Program-made: the position numbers and the translations under genes
The notes under the pieces: model-generated
Told to the model about the DNA's origin: nothing
The model's input: only the letters and a program-made list of their open reading frames with translations
Databases searched by the model: none
Shown here: one piece after another, positions 13,051 through 23,347 of the stretch
Layout: every line of letters begins with the position of its first letter
How positions within the stretch are numbered: position 1 is the stretch's first letter
Assembly: GCA_013407085.1 (NCBI GenBank)
Contig: JACCGJ010003415.1
Location: forward strand, 1 to 64,000
Source: Atriophallophorus winterbourni
Taxonomy: Eukaryota; Platyhelminthes; Trematoda; Plagiorchiida; Microphallidae
Reading direction: 5' to 3'
DNA: 64,000 bases

Positions 13051-13087
13051 AAACTGCTCTAACCGACTGCACTCAAATTTCTTTGCA
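13012..13087 (+). repeat. Right arm of inverted Penelope-type flank
   Basis: After the ribozyme the arm continues through AAAAACTGCTCTAACCGACT into ACTCAAATTTCTTT, mirroring 12905-12978. The two arms are separated by about 33 bp, giving an inverted dimer of the flank. The same tail follows the ribozyme remnant at 4290-4345. Confidence 0.7.
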
Positions 13088-13601
13088 TTATGTATACACG
13101 ATCGGTCCCAGACATATTCCAATAGATCAAACAAGATATCTGTCATAGAAACGCTCATTTGCATGCATCACGCACATCGCACAACCCCTTTCGTGCTGCA
13201 TGCACACATGTACGATCACAATGCCTTGACATATCTATGTTAACGAAATGTTTCTAATTATTTTGAGGCATTGCTAGAAGTCGATCTTGCTTAGTAAAAT
13301 AATGCGATTTTATTCCATCTCATTCAATTTACCGAAATGTGTAAAAAAAGCCATCTCATTGTATGTTGTCAATATTTCACCGCAAATCATCCAAACAAAA
13401 TATTTTCTTCTGATGATCAGCCATCGAGATTTTAGCTTATTGCTAGTCTACAGTCGCATTCAGCTCCCCCCTTCGCAAACTTATGATTAACGATTCGGAC
13501 GTCTCGACCAATCAATAACATGAAAGGGGCAGAGATTTGACACTCGATGAAACGATGCACACCCACACACGCACAAACCAGGTAAACTTCAGAGCGATTG
13601 A

Positions 13602-14211
13602 ATGACAATTTTTGCCGAGCCGAATCGGATACAGTCGGATGATTTTGAAGAAATGAATTGTTTCAATTCCTCTGGGTCATCTTCACATTCTCCTATCGAA
13701 TTGTCACCGTTTCCATTCAAGCCAGATATACAGGATTCATACATTCGCAATACAGACTTACTTCGTTCGTCGATAAATGGAAATTCATTACTATCAAGAA
13801 ACAATTGGAACCTAACCCCACACGTTTCTCTTGTGGATTCTCACTGTGATAGTGCGGTGATGGCTGCTGCAGTGGCTGCTCGGTCTTACTTGTGTCATGG
13901 CGTCGCCATGGTTACTGGAAGCGATATGAACTTCGCCACGGATAATGCGAAGTTTCAATCACCTTATGTTGAAAGCAAATTCGGTCAGACTTATTATCCA
14001 TCACGTAATGCGTTCTCATCTACAAACCGATTATCGATTCCATTGAGTTCCACAAATTCTGCCCAATGTTCCCTGAATTATCACTCTGCTTCTCGGAGTG
14101 TTTATGCTGCGCAAGCTGCCGTGGTTGCCGCTGCAGCCGCAGCTCATGCGCAAAAACACGCGAATTATATTCAAGGCATCTATAACAAAAATAAAATTCC
14201 CAAGACAAAGG
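13602..14211 (+). CDS. Pax2/5/8: Pax2/5/8-type transcription factor, exon 1 (N-terminal extension)
   Basis: Residues 1-203 plus the first base of codon 204. The start ATG at 13602 directly follows an in-frame TGA, so nothing upstream in this exon can be coding; a CTTCAG 17 bp before it could be an acceptor for a 5' UTR exon. The sequence is low complexity: Ser-rich near residues 22-31 and an Ala-rich run at about 169-183. The donor is AAGG|GTGAGT (intron starts 14212), and joining to exon 2 yields the first Gly of the paired domain. Most Pax2/5/8 proteins begin the paired domain within the first few dozen residues, so this extension of about 200 aa is unusual. The exon itself is recognised only by its in-phase splice. 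Confidence 0.75.
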
Positions 14212-16290
14212 GTGAGTTCGAAATGTGAGCGTCATATACAACTAAACACAGATTTATTATCCTGGAATGGATAGGGCAGATCAATATTCCGAACATGTTT
14301 TTAAAGTAACGACAATGGGTATTCAACTTTTAAATATACATTTTCATGCTGAGTGTATCAGCATCTCTCGCATGATAAGATTTTTATTATTAATATTCAT
14401 GTAAAGTTATATTTTAGTACACGCCCTTCGAACTAATAAGTCGGGAGTCTCACTCGCACTTAAAGAATTCAAAGTCATGGCTCTCTTGAGATTGCCTTTG
14501 TACTTCATATACGGCTGTAGAATAAGAGAGACCGTATTTCACGATTTACATTAGGGAAAGCTAGGTCAAACAAAACAAATGAAATAGTATGAGTAAAAAT
14601 ATTTGGCTAGGTTTAGAAAGCTCTTCTGAATTCGCCGATAAGCCTGTCTACCCCATGTTTAAGAGATAGCAGCTTCGCGGTAAATATAAAGTGATCAGGA
14701 CTTGCATATGTGGTACACGTTACACGGCTACAGAGTTCAAAGGTGAGTGTAGTTTACTTCATATTCAATTTGGTTTACCTCAATACATTGTTTGATTACA
14801 TGAGACTAGATGCCACGCTTCACCAATCTCGCCGCGGAATTTCGTACTCAATGTGAGGTTGCCTGTCATAATTGGCTGATTTGCTAAACGTATATCGGTA
14901 TTCGACTCGGGTGATTGAAGATGACACAGCCTCTTGCAAATTCCCCTTATATTCCTTGTGCTTACGTTTCAAATTATTTTCATGTTTACCAAAGCAATCC
15001 GTTTATCAAATTGCACATTTGCATGCATTTCCATCACACACACACACTATGAACGTATTCGTGTTTTTGCACTCATTAAGTGGTCGTACCAGCTTTATCC
15101 AACAGTATCATACAAGCGCAACATATCTGTCACTTCATTTTCTGTTCAGTCGAGCGATCTTAAAAAACAAGTTGACGTTCCATTATCTGACTCAATCGAA
15201 GCTTATCAACGTTGAATTTGAGTTTATCCTAGAGAGATATTGTAGGACTTTCGTTTATATCTAATAATATCACTAGATGAATAGATCTCCCATTGTTAAA
15301 ATAAGTACCCACAACTATGGTCATCCCTTGTGGTGCAAAATTTAAAACGCATGCACAACCTGATCCGACTGTCCCAACCTGATGTGTGCAAACAGCACGA
15401 AACCGGTCGTGGGATGTGAGGGACGGAAATGCATGCAATGAGCTTTTTTGATGATTGGACTAATCAAATTACTACGTGGCAACGTAGACTGCTTCAACTT
15501 GGCATACTAGATATATAATTTCTCTTCTATATTTCTGAGATACTTTGGGCGGATGCAATGAAAGTCTCAAAGTGCCTCTGTCGATTTATGAATCTACAGT
15601 AATCTTCATAACATGATATATCATAAGCATGAATACTCCCAAAATTTATGAACCATCCCGACTGAAAATATATTGACCTGGTTAATCCAGGTATGATATC
15701 ACATGCTCGTAAGCAACCAGCTATCACAATATAAAATTCAGCAATGTATTCGAAAATATTTGCATTAAATCGGTTAAATCCGATTCTCGGTACACTTTGG
15801 TCAATACGATCAGGGTTCAGGTTTAAATGGCATTTTCTTGACCAATCCTAAGTTACCTGAGATAAAGGCAAATTAATCCACCCATATAGATTAATTTCTG
15901 TTAAACGGATCTCACGCAGACACCTTAACCCTATCAGGACGGATGTAACCTTTTGGTTACATGAACTTCGCCAGTCATTTTAAGCTAATTCTAACTGAAT
16001 TTTCCGAATTTTTTTGCACGGCGGCATACAGAATTTTGTCAACTGCAGGGTGGTTTTCTTCTTTGTTCGCAATCATTATTGACTTGTCCACAGTGAAAGA
16101 GAAAGTATGTGCTGGTACGGGTTTCGAACGTATCCTCACAATTCGCAGTTTTGTGAGCCGAATAAAAATCGTGTGAAAGTCTCAGTTATTATAAATTTTG
16201 TTCCAGTATAAACTTAGTCATGCCTACAAAGACATTATGTAAAAAAATTGGAATAAATCAGAAAATCTTCGAAATGCGTTGCGTTTAAAT
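14212..16290. other. Pax intron 1, first part: mostly unrecognised sequence
   Basis: AT-rich intron sequence. It contains a weak decayed hammerhead-like block on the minus strand near 15035-15090 (AATGAGTGCAAAAACACGAA) next to a (CA)n run, the hammerhead at 15372-15414, and at about 15815-15855 (minus strand) a short piece of the Penelope-type flank (GCCATTTAAACCTGAACCC). No coding exon is evident. Confidence 0.5.
15372..15414 (+). ncRNA. Hammerhead-like ribozyme, retrozyme family
   Basis: Stem II is a perfect GTGC-AAACA-GCAC hairpin, followed by GAAACCGGTC with C15408 at the cleavage position and a palindromic ACCGGT stem III. Stem I pairs TCCCAAC with GTGGGA with one bulged A. The first core strand reads CTGATGT instead of CTGATGA: a change at A9 that would be expected to reduce cleavage strongly. 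It shows the alternative GYGC/GCAC stem II also seen in the array at 21431-21699. Confidence 0.65.
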
Positions 16291-16375
16291 AGATGTAACC
16301 TTTATGTTACATCCGGCAGAAGTCACCAAAATCGTACACTGGTGACTTATGCCGGATGTAACCAATTGGTTACAT
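15943..16375. mobile_element. Possible foldback/MITE-like element with ATGTAACC palindromes
   Basis: The 20-bp palindromic block ATGTAACC-NNNN-GGTTACAT occurs at 15943-15962 and 16356-16375, with a degenerate copy at 16293-16312. The stretch 16293-16327 is an imperfect inverted repeat of 16341-16375 (35-nt arms, 13-nt loop). This could be a small foldback or miniature inverted-repeat transposon about 430 bp long. No target duplication was identified, and the arrangement could also be two separate palindromes. Confidence 0.4.
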
Positions 16376-16524
16376 TTTGTTATTTTTTCAATTATGTGAA
16401 TATCACAAACTTTTTATATTATTTGTGTTATTTCACCACTGGGCAACTCGTTTCCGAAGAAAAATATTTTATTTCGGGTTAGAAAATAATTCAGGCAGGG
16501 TAAACTTCAGAATGTGCTGTTTAT

Positions 16525-16700
16525 ATTTTTGACTACTCATTCGTGCCAAGCACACTGGACTCGAGTTTCGCTCTTATTTGAGCTCATCAGCAGTGCATAT
16601 CCTCCGCTTCGGGTGGGACTCGAACCCCCGACCATCACAATTGTAATCCCATGCCTTAACGACTTGGGCTACCGTCCACCATTTGACTGATCGCAATTAA
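16525..16700 (-). mobile_element. tRNA-derived SINE carrying an intact hammerhead ribozyme
   Basis: Read on the minus strand, a tRNA-like head comes first: an A-box-like GGTAGCCCAAGTCGTTAAGG (about 16671-16652) and a perfect B-box core GGTTCGAGTCC (about 16629-16619). A hammerhead follows at 16596-16551, then a tail GGCACGAATGAGTAGTCAAA. This layout (pol III promoter plus hammerhead) matches the schistosome Sm-alpha SINE-like family. A related head is at 39281-39358 and a related tail near 40093-40130. On the plus strand at about 16727-16758 the tail sequence recurs inverted, so a second copy probably abuts it. The element lies in antisense orientation inside Pax intron 1. Confidence 0.8.
16551..16596 (-). 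ncRNA. Type I hammerhead ribozyme in SINE, near-perfect
   Basis: All conserved nucleotides are present on the minus strand. Stem I is CACTG/CAGTG (16595-16591 with 16557-16553). The core is CTGATGA (16590-16584). Stem II is GCTC-AAATAA-GAGC (16583-16570). Then comes GAA, followed by stem III ACTCGAGT (A-U, C-G, U-A, two-base loop), with C16558 before the predicted cleavage point. No core position deviates from the consensus. This is the best ribozyme candidate in the window. Confidence 0.88.
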
Positions 16701-17351
16701 GCCTTTATGAACTGTTCTCCAGACTGGCACATTTGAGTAGTAGTCACAAATATAAACTTTATCAGAGCTATGAAAACGGCGTATAAATTGATGCGTTCGG
16801 ATTGATGCAGGTAATTCACATCTCTCACTGACAGCGACCGCTGGAGGTCAACTAAATGAGAGAATTACTCGACTAAAATTAATATATTAGCATTGAATAA
16901 TGTACTATGCCATTCGGATACACCTCTGAATTGAACTACATTTTGCAGTTAGGATTTGCAAGAACAGAGATTAATTGTGTCATGTATATGTTTCGCTAGT
17001 TCGTTCGTTTGGCCACTGAATAGTTCAAAGTGCATTACTCGCAGATTTTACCCACGTATTAGCTTATCCGTACTATCAAGCTCATATTTTACAAGGCTCC
17101 AAAATATCTGTTTTCAGATAACGTTTAAAGTATTTTCTAATCATTTACATTAAGTCTTGGTTTTATGTTTAGATGAAGGAAATAATCGAACTGATAATGT
17201 CCAAAGAAATAGACTGTCTTCGCTACCAATTATACTTTAACAAGGTGTACTATGGCTATATTTCCAGGCAGTGACAACGAGAAACATAAATGAGAACTCC
17301 AGCCAAGATTGTTTTGATTTACAGGGGAAAAATCGAACGTAATAGGAAGAT

Positions 17352-17453
<102 letters not shown>

Positions 17454-19584
17454 ATGATAGTAGGATGATAAAGAGACAGCAATTTAGCTGGGTTCTAATC
17501 ACTCAGTTGGTTTTATGGTGCATCAGTTGTAACGGTTATAAAAATATCAGTACATTATATTTAAATGCGCCGTGCCTGCTAATGTGTCTTAACCAGGTGT
17601 TACAGGCAATTAAATCGTGATATTCATTCATTCATTCATTCGGTCAATACACCAGTTCAGTTACGGTTGTGTTTTGTCGAACCCACGGCTGGGCCAATAG
17701 TTGCACATAGCAGATATAACAGTCTGTCGTTACAGTGTTTACCAAATACGTGCAAACAGCCGAACAGCATCAGTAAATTACTTTCCTTAATTTCTATGGC
17801 ACACAAGTATATTCTCCGGTATAATTCCTAATATCCAGTGTGACTTATCAAATTTTAACAACATCTAATATCCGCTATCCACTATTTCATCAATATTTTC
17901 AAAGGTAAACCGCTTTTACACGACACATATGTGACATATTCCGTAATGAAGATATTTGTTAGTTTTCAACAGCGTTGCGCCACTTTGCTCGAATCTAACT
18001 GCCATCTTTTTGGTTGCTGATGATTAAAACGTCGATATTCGAGTCAATCTGATTTTGCAAGGTTTCAGCTATGCGTACCATTTTAATTGATCTAAGCTCC
18101 TAATCAGGACGGGAAGTGAAATCTTAATTGGTGCTGTATAGATGACACTGATGCTTGTTATCTCTTGATGAGGCGTGCAACGCTCAAGTTGTATGTGGGT
18201 TTGACCTGTTGTTGGATCCCAAGTGAAACCTACCATTAATGCCAAAACACCCTCAAAATTACCAAATGCAAGATCTGAAATTTGTATTATAGCCTAATCA
18301 GAGACTCTGCAATTTTCGTTTTCGTTACTCTAGTCAGAAAACAATATATGTTCTCATTTCCAACAACAGTACATTTCTTCTAGCATACAGTTATTTAGGT
18401 ACGTTATTTGACAAGGGGATTTAGGCTTCTCCAGAACCATAGTATTGACGAACAACATTAACCAAACATAATCCACGGAAAACGAAACGCATTAAATATT
18501 CTACACACCAATACGACAGTTCAAACACCCAATACCGAATGCATAATGTATTGGCGTGTACAGGAACGAAAACACTGACTTCTGACCCGGGTTTTATTCT
18601 CACCAATGCTAAGCGAATTCTAGCGCATATAACCATTTCCCAAAGGATTAACAAACGTATCGATTGTAGACAATGACTGCATTGATACATAATGTATAAG
18701 CTCATGGCAAATTAGATTCCCACTTTGCTGTTCCGTGCATAGGGCGTCAACAATATAGATTGCAATACATCCGTTTTCTCTAAGTTCAGCGAAATGTTAT
18801 CTACCTGGGTATTATTTTAATCCACTGCCGAAAAGTGCCAACGTATTAGTAAATTTTAGGAAATTTAGTCATAATTCATCCTTTGTATTGTAGTTAAGTA
18901 TAAAATGGTGAGATGCGATTTCAAGTGAATCCAGTATATAATAGAAATATTTTTATGATTGAATTCGATTTTTATCATAAAAATGCAACTAATAGTGATT
19001 CCATACCTAAGGTTACACTGATGATTGCTTTCCTCAAAACAAGCAAATTGGTTTCTCAAGGCAAACGGATGGTATAAGTTTATCTGTATACGAAAATAAT
19101 TGGTCGATATTTAATGCTAGCTACAGCAAGTGACCTCTACTTCTTTATTTTTCTTTAAAATTTTTACAAAAATGGGAAATTAGTGTAAAACTAATCTGCA
19201 TATCTTGCTATAATGCTCATGTCTGGAAATTTTATCTTCGTTCCTCTTAATAGGCGTTGGCAATATTGTTCTTAAACTTCCGACGCTTAAGGAGCTTAAT
19301 GCCGTGGTAACAGTTACTCATGCATGTAGATTATGCTCAAATTGTCCGGTTTAGAAATTCAAGAGTGTTCAATTCCAACGAACGCATGAACTGTTCAAAT
19401 AAGCGTAACACCTCATATTGCAGTGCTATTTGTAAAGAGTATCTATGGCATTTTTCCACACCATTGCAATTTTTCATATTGCTCTTCAGATATTTAGTGA
19501 GAAAGTTCGAAATGATTGATTTGTATTGATTTTCAAGAATCTACATTTGCACAAGTGCATCAAAGTGTTAGTATAGCATAGCGT

Positions 19585-20145
19585 TGTTGCTGTTACTTTA
19601 CTTACTTTTACTTTGTGCGACTATCTCCTCCTGGAGGATGAGTCGGCTTCAAAGAAGATTCTTGGGAATTTGGGTACAAAGCGGCGTCCCCAGCACCACT
19701 CGGCGTTTGTTTGAGTCAGCTTCTCTAGCCTTTGCACAACCAAGGGCGACCTGCAAGGCAGCAGGGAGTTGCCAGAAAGAGGTGGTCTACCAGAATCTGT
19801 TCCAGGTTTTTCCTCAGGGTTTTCTCCCGAAGCCTTTCCCGCGATCGAGTATCCCACAAAGCAGCGGAGGTTTAAAATCAGGGTTTTCCTTCCCTTAGAT
19901 GAAATGCCCTCCCAGGCTAACGAGCTACATCTGCCCGAAGCAAACTGGTTTTCAGGCGCCAGTCACTCGCCATCGCCCCTTCTCCTGTTGGTAGAAGCAG
20001 TTCCGCCGGGCTCGGAGAGCCACTCGTGCAGGCCAGAAGCTGGACTTGGTTGTCAGAGGCTATTTGAGACGCATGCCATATGGGAGCATTTTATAAACAG
20101 TGGGAGCTTATCCCCACTGCCACCCCCGGCTATGACAACCTTTGG
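19585..20145 (+). repeat. Interspersed repeat of about 570 bp, copy 1
   Basis: Collinear with 39370-39945. Shared landmarks include CTTTGTGCG at the left end, GTCCCCAGCACCACT, TCTCTAGCCTTTGCACA, TTTTCTCCCGAAGCCTTTCC, AGGGTTTTCCTTCCC, CGCCCCTTCTCCTGT, GCCACTCGTGCAGGCCAG, TTGTCAGAGGCTATTTGAGA and a right end ACCCCCGGCTATGACAACCTTTG. It is GC-rich relative to its surroundings, and no intact ORF is shared between copies. The element class is unknown; it could be a LINE untranslated region or an independent non-autonomous element. Confidence 0.7.
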
Positions 20146-20149
20146 CCTC

Positions 20150-20300
20150 ACAAGCGCATGATACTTAGCACAGCGTTTAGAACAGCGCAGCAGTCCGATT
20201 CGGGCGGAACGATCTCTCACGCAGCCGTCACATCGATAGACTGTACTCGTACGAACGACGTCAGTTGCACGCTGATGCCGGGATCTACATGTAGCATCTG
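20150..20300 (+). repeat. Short interspersed repeat (AAGCGCATG...CCGATTCG family)
   Basis: Carries AAGCGCATG, CACAGCGTTT, CCGATTCG and GAACGATCTCTCACGCAG in the same order as 35085-35170, and a shorter match lies at 36000-36090. It may be part of the same LINE as the RTE C-terminal remnant that follows at 20317. Confidence 0.5.
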
Positions 20301-20316
20301 AAAGAAGTATCTGCTC

Positions 20317-20517
20317 TCACTCAGCTTGCGGACGACGAAGTGAGCGGTCAAGAGCAAGTTCTTTCCAACTTGTAGGTTCAATGTCAACAGCCTTCATATC
20401 ACCTTTGCGAACGTCCATGTACCACAAGTGTGATCTGCCCAAATGGTCGAATTTCTGATTTAAATACACCATAGAGTAGATCCTTTGGAATAGGACTATT
20501 TTCCATTCTGCACACAT
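20317..20517 (-). pseudogene. RTE-type LINE C-terminal remnant
   Basis: The minus-strand frame includes LGRSHLWYMDVRKGDMK and SWKELALDRSLRR. This resembles the C-terminal tail after the reverse transcriptase in trematode RTE-like LINEs, where a 'DMK...SWE.LA.DR..WR' pattern is common. A related stretch is at 31690-31805 and a plus-strand counterpart lies near 49740-50010. No polymerase domain is present here. Confidence 0.45.
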
Positions 20518-21389
20518 GAGAAAAGTAGTGTAGGTGTCCCTGTAAAAATGAGTTGTGCATCCCCACCTAAATCTTTAGTAGACCGCGAAAGATTATTTCG
20601 GAAATGAGGACTTACCAGAGTGCACTATACTACACTATGCTGTGCTATATCGTAGAGTGGTCGAAACTAATATGTTTCAACATTCATGATGAGAGGCGAT
20701 AGTCTCTTGGCCAAGGATGATGATATTGCTCATGCTGATTGTCAGCCCACAATCTTTACATAATAACAATAATATTGCATAAGTCTCCATTTACAAATGT
20801 TTGATTACATAAATAATAAGAAGCCCATAGACTGTAAAGTACACTACTGCACGGCATATTTAACAACGGCACTCATATGTATTGTTCCTTGAGGGTATAT
20901 TTTTGACAATTTCGCGTAGGCCTTATTTGTGTATGCATGTTCCATGCATGACTACAACACATTGAAGTGGAATTGAAGTACGATTTCACAGGTGAATGGA
21001 AATTTGCTCATATTATTCGGAAAAAATAACTTTGAATCTTTTCAATATTTCTAAGACGTTCAATTCTTCAAAATTAGATATTAAGTGCTTGCAAGTATTA
21101 ACAAATGACACAATTTTCCTAAGCAGAGCAAATAAGTGTGCAATAGTGATTTTAATGTGGTGACATACAGTAATTTCCCTTCAAACGTGCATTGTCTCAA
21201 CTTTAGTTTTAGCAAACAATCTAGCACTAGTATTACAAAGAAAATATTCATCATCACCTTAAAATATCGCAAGCTGACAAGTTCAGCGGTACAAATTTCT
21301 TTGTGTGTTCTGGAAATTTTAGCTAATTCATCTTTTCTAATAAGTAATGCGTGTTGCACTCTCGTGTATATTTGAATATCCCACGCATT

Positions 21390-21980
21390 TTACGGAAGCA
21401 TTTGTGCATTTCAATCACACAAACACACACCCCACGACCGGTTTCGTGCTGTTTGCGCTCATCAAGTATGGGCAGTAGTAATCGGATCTATATGCCTTGA
21501 AACAGTTGAAGAATGGTAAACAAGTTGTGCTTGTAAACCACTGTTTGGTAAGGGTGGCACAACAAATTTTTTCAGTCAAATTTGCCTAAACTCATGGGTT
21601 TAAACCCATGACCATGAACAAATCCTTATTTGAATGCAGTTCCATCACACACACACATCCCACGACGGTTTTCGTGCTGTTTTTGCTCATCAGGATGGGG
21701 TAGTAGGGTGAGGATTTGTGAGTCTGAAATACTGAACATTTGGTAAAAGCTCAACTTTCATTCTATGATATATTTGCTGATAGCATGTGATTAAAAATGT
21801 ACAAATGACGTTCTGTGTGACTAATATCAAGGGTGTCATTCCAGGTTTCAAATCTAAAAAGAAGATTGATCTAATGTATTGTGGTGCTGACATCCCCATC
21901 CCTCACTACCGGTTTCTGGCTGTTTGCCGTCATCAGGTGGAGACAGTAAGATCAGGTTCAGTGAGCCTTGAAGATTAATC
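21390..21980 (-). repeat. Tandem array of three retrozyme-like hammerhead units
   Basis: Three hammerhead blocks occur in the same (minus) orientation at 21431-21472, 21658-21699 and 21901-21942, so their predicted cleavage sites are spaced 228 and 243 nt apart. Block 2 keeps a full CTGATGA core with stem I CCCATC/GTGGGA (one bulge). Block 1 reads TTGATGA (C3 changed). Block 3 has CTGATGA, a C-A mismatch at the base of stem II, and a stem I with one mismatch. Bodies between them share elements with the other copies (AACAGTTGAAGAATGGTAAAC and similar). Tandem arrangement is characteristic of animal retrozymes. Confidence 0.72.
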
Positions 21981-22011
21981 TAGTTCTGCAAAGCAATCAC
22001 CACGAATTATG

Positions 22012-22509
22012 TCATATGTTTTGTACACGGGAATAAAAACTATTTCCTACACACACTTTCAAAGCGACGGTTGTTTCCAAGTCATAGTATGCCAACATAT
22101 ATATATTTGTGTTGTAAACCTGCTCAAATATTGGTAGCTCATTATAGAGGAAAACGCGAATGAATACGGTCCAAGTGAGATTGCGTTGGTGAATGGGCAA
22201 TAATTCATAGCAAGTTAATCCATTTGTGCGTGGTCTGCGGATGAATTGGGAACGGTTGCGAACCAATCCGAATGCAGTCAAGCGAAACCAATTTAACACA
22301 GGCCGAGTTGATATGAAACGCTGGAAACAAATGAGTGTGTTTGATTGGGCGTGATGGAAACGGAAAATATTTTGGCAGTCTGCGCATGCAAAACTGAGAA
22401 TATACCATGCAAATGGACGAGAATTTCGAGTAAATGCTGTGGTAATTCGGAAAACATGAGTGTGATTGTGTAAATTTTGAACATCATGCAGCTCCAGTTT
22501 TTCTTTCAC
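22012..22509 (-). other. Long unexplained open frame (165 codons), probably not a gene
   Basis: An uninterrupted minus-strand frame inside Pax intron 1. It encodes no motif I recognise, and the sequence lacks obvious splice signals or a compositional change. At this base composition a frame this long is uncommon but can occur by chance in 64 kb. Confidence 0.15.
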
Positions 22510-22649
22510 GATACCCGTTATCTATTCATGATTGTGAGGCTTAGCTTAGTTCCAAAATGAAAGCTAACTTTACATTTGCCCATCCTCGAATTTGAGAAAA
22601 ATTATTTTTAACCTAAAAATCAGAATGGTGTTCCAATTTCAGGTCATGG

Positions 22650-22695
22650 ATGCAAATATTGATGAGTGGCAAAAACCCGAAACCGGTCGTATGCT
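22650..22695 (+). repeat. Decayed hammerhead block, retrozyme family
   Basis: Contains TTGATGAGTGGC and CGAAACCGGTCGTATG in hammerhead order, with C3 changed to T, a poor stem II and no convincing stem I. It is a remnant only, about 490 bp upstream of Pax exon 2. Confidence 0.45.
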
Positions 22696-23181
22696 TCCTT
22701 CATATACTACTCATTTAAAGATTTTGATTTTAAAACAAACACCACGTGGTTTAACTTAATCCACGTATTTGTGTGCAATTGTGATCACACCGGTTGGTCG
22801 GGCCAGCCTAATCCAAAAGTAGCTCTGCGATTAACCATTTGTTTGCCATTTTTCACTGTCCAGGTCGTGCTGGTACTAATTGATACTTGCAGACAGCCAC
22901 TTTGTGACATGCATGCAACTATGGATATTTTTTAAGCCAATCGTTTTAACCTAATCCACGCGCGTGTTTGGATCGGTGATCGAACAGGTTGTTTGTGCCA
23001 GCGTTAATCAACATTGGCTTCGACGTTCAAACATTGTTTATGATTTCAATTTAGTTGTACTTTCACTGATAGCCGACGATTGCAACGCATTGCAAGATAT
23101 GTTAGAGCACATATTGCATTGGAATAATAATCACTTCGGTTCAAATAATCGCCGATCATTTTCTCTCAATTTTCTGTGCAG

Positions 23182-23347
23182 GTCACGGAGGTATAAATCA
23201 ACTGGGCGGTGTTTTTGTCAATGGCCGTCCTCTACCCAATCAAATTCGGCAACAGATTGTCCAACTGGCCAATCAGAATGTGCGACCTTGTGACATCAGT
23301 CGTCAGCTCAGGGTTTCGCACGGATGTGTGAGCAAAATTTTGGGACG
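23182..23347 (+). CDS. Pax2/5/8: Pax2/5/8-type transcription factor, exon 2 (N-terminal half of paired domain)
   Basis: Encodes residues 204-258 and part of 259. It includes [20 protein letters not shown] and [20 protein letters not shown], the beta-hairpin and PAI helix-turn-helix of the paired domain, which contacts DNA in the nucleus. The acceptor TTTCTGTGCAG|GT and donor GGACG|GTGAGA flank it, and the split codons at both ends restore the expected Gly and Arg. The invariant '[20 protein letters not shown]' block is intact, so the gene is not a pseudogene here. Pax2/5/8 rather than Pax1/9 or Pax4/6 is chosen because of the overall match and the octapeptide in exon 4. Confidence 0.95.

Noticed and set aside
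16619..16680. tRNA gene
   Set aside because: Only A/B-box-like promoter elements are present; no cloverleaf with acceptor stem could be formed. It is a SINE head.
18160..18200. Hammerhead-like TTGATGAGGCGTGC
   Set aside because: The hairpin is followed by CTCAAG, not GAAA, and there is no stem I.
19584..20301. Three overlapping plus-strand open frames
   Set aside because: They lie within an interspersed GC-rich repeat and are not shared with its second copy.
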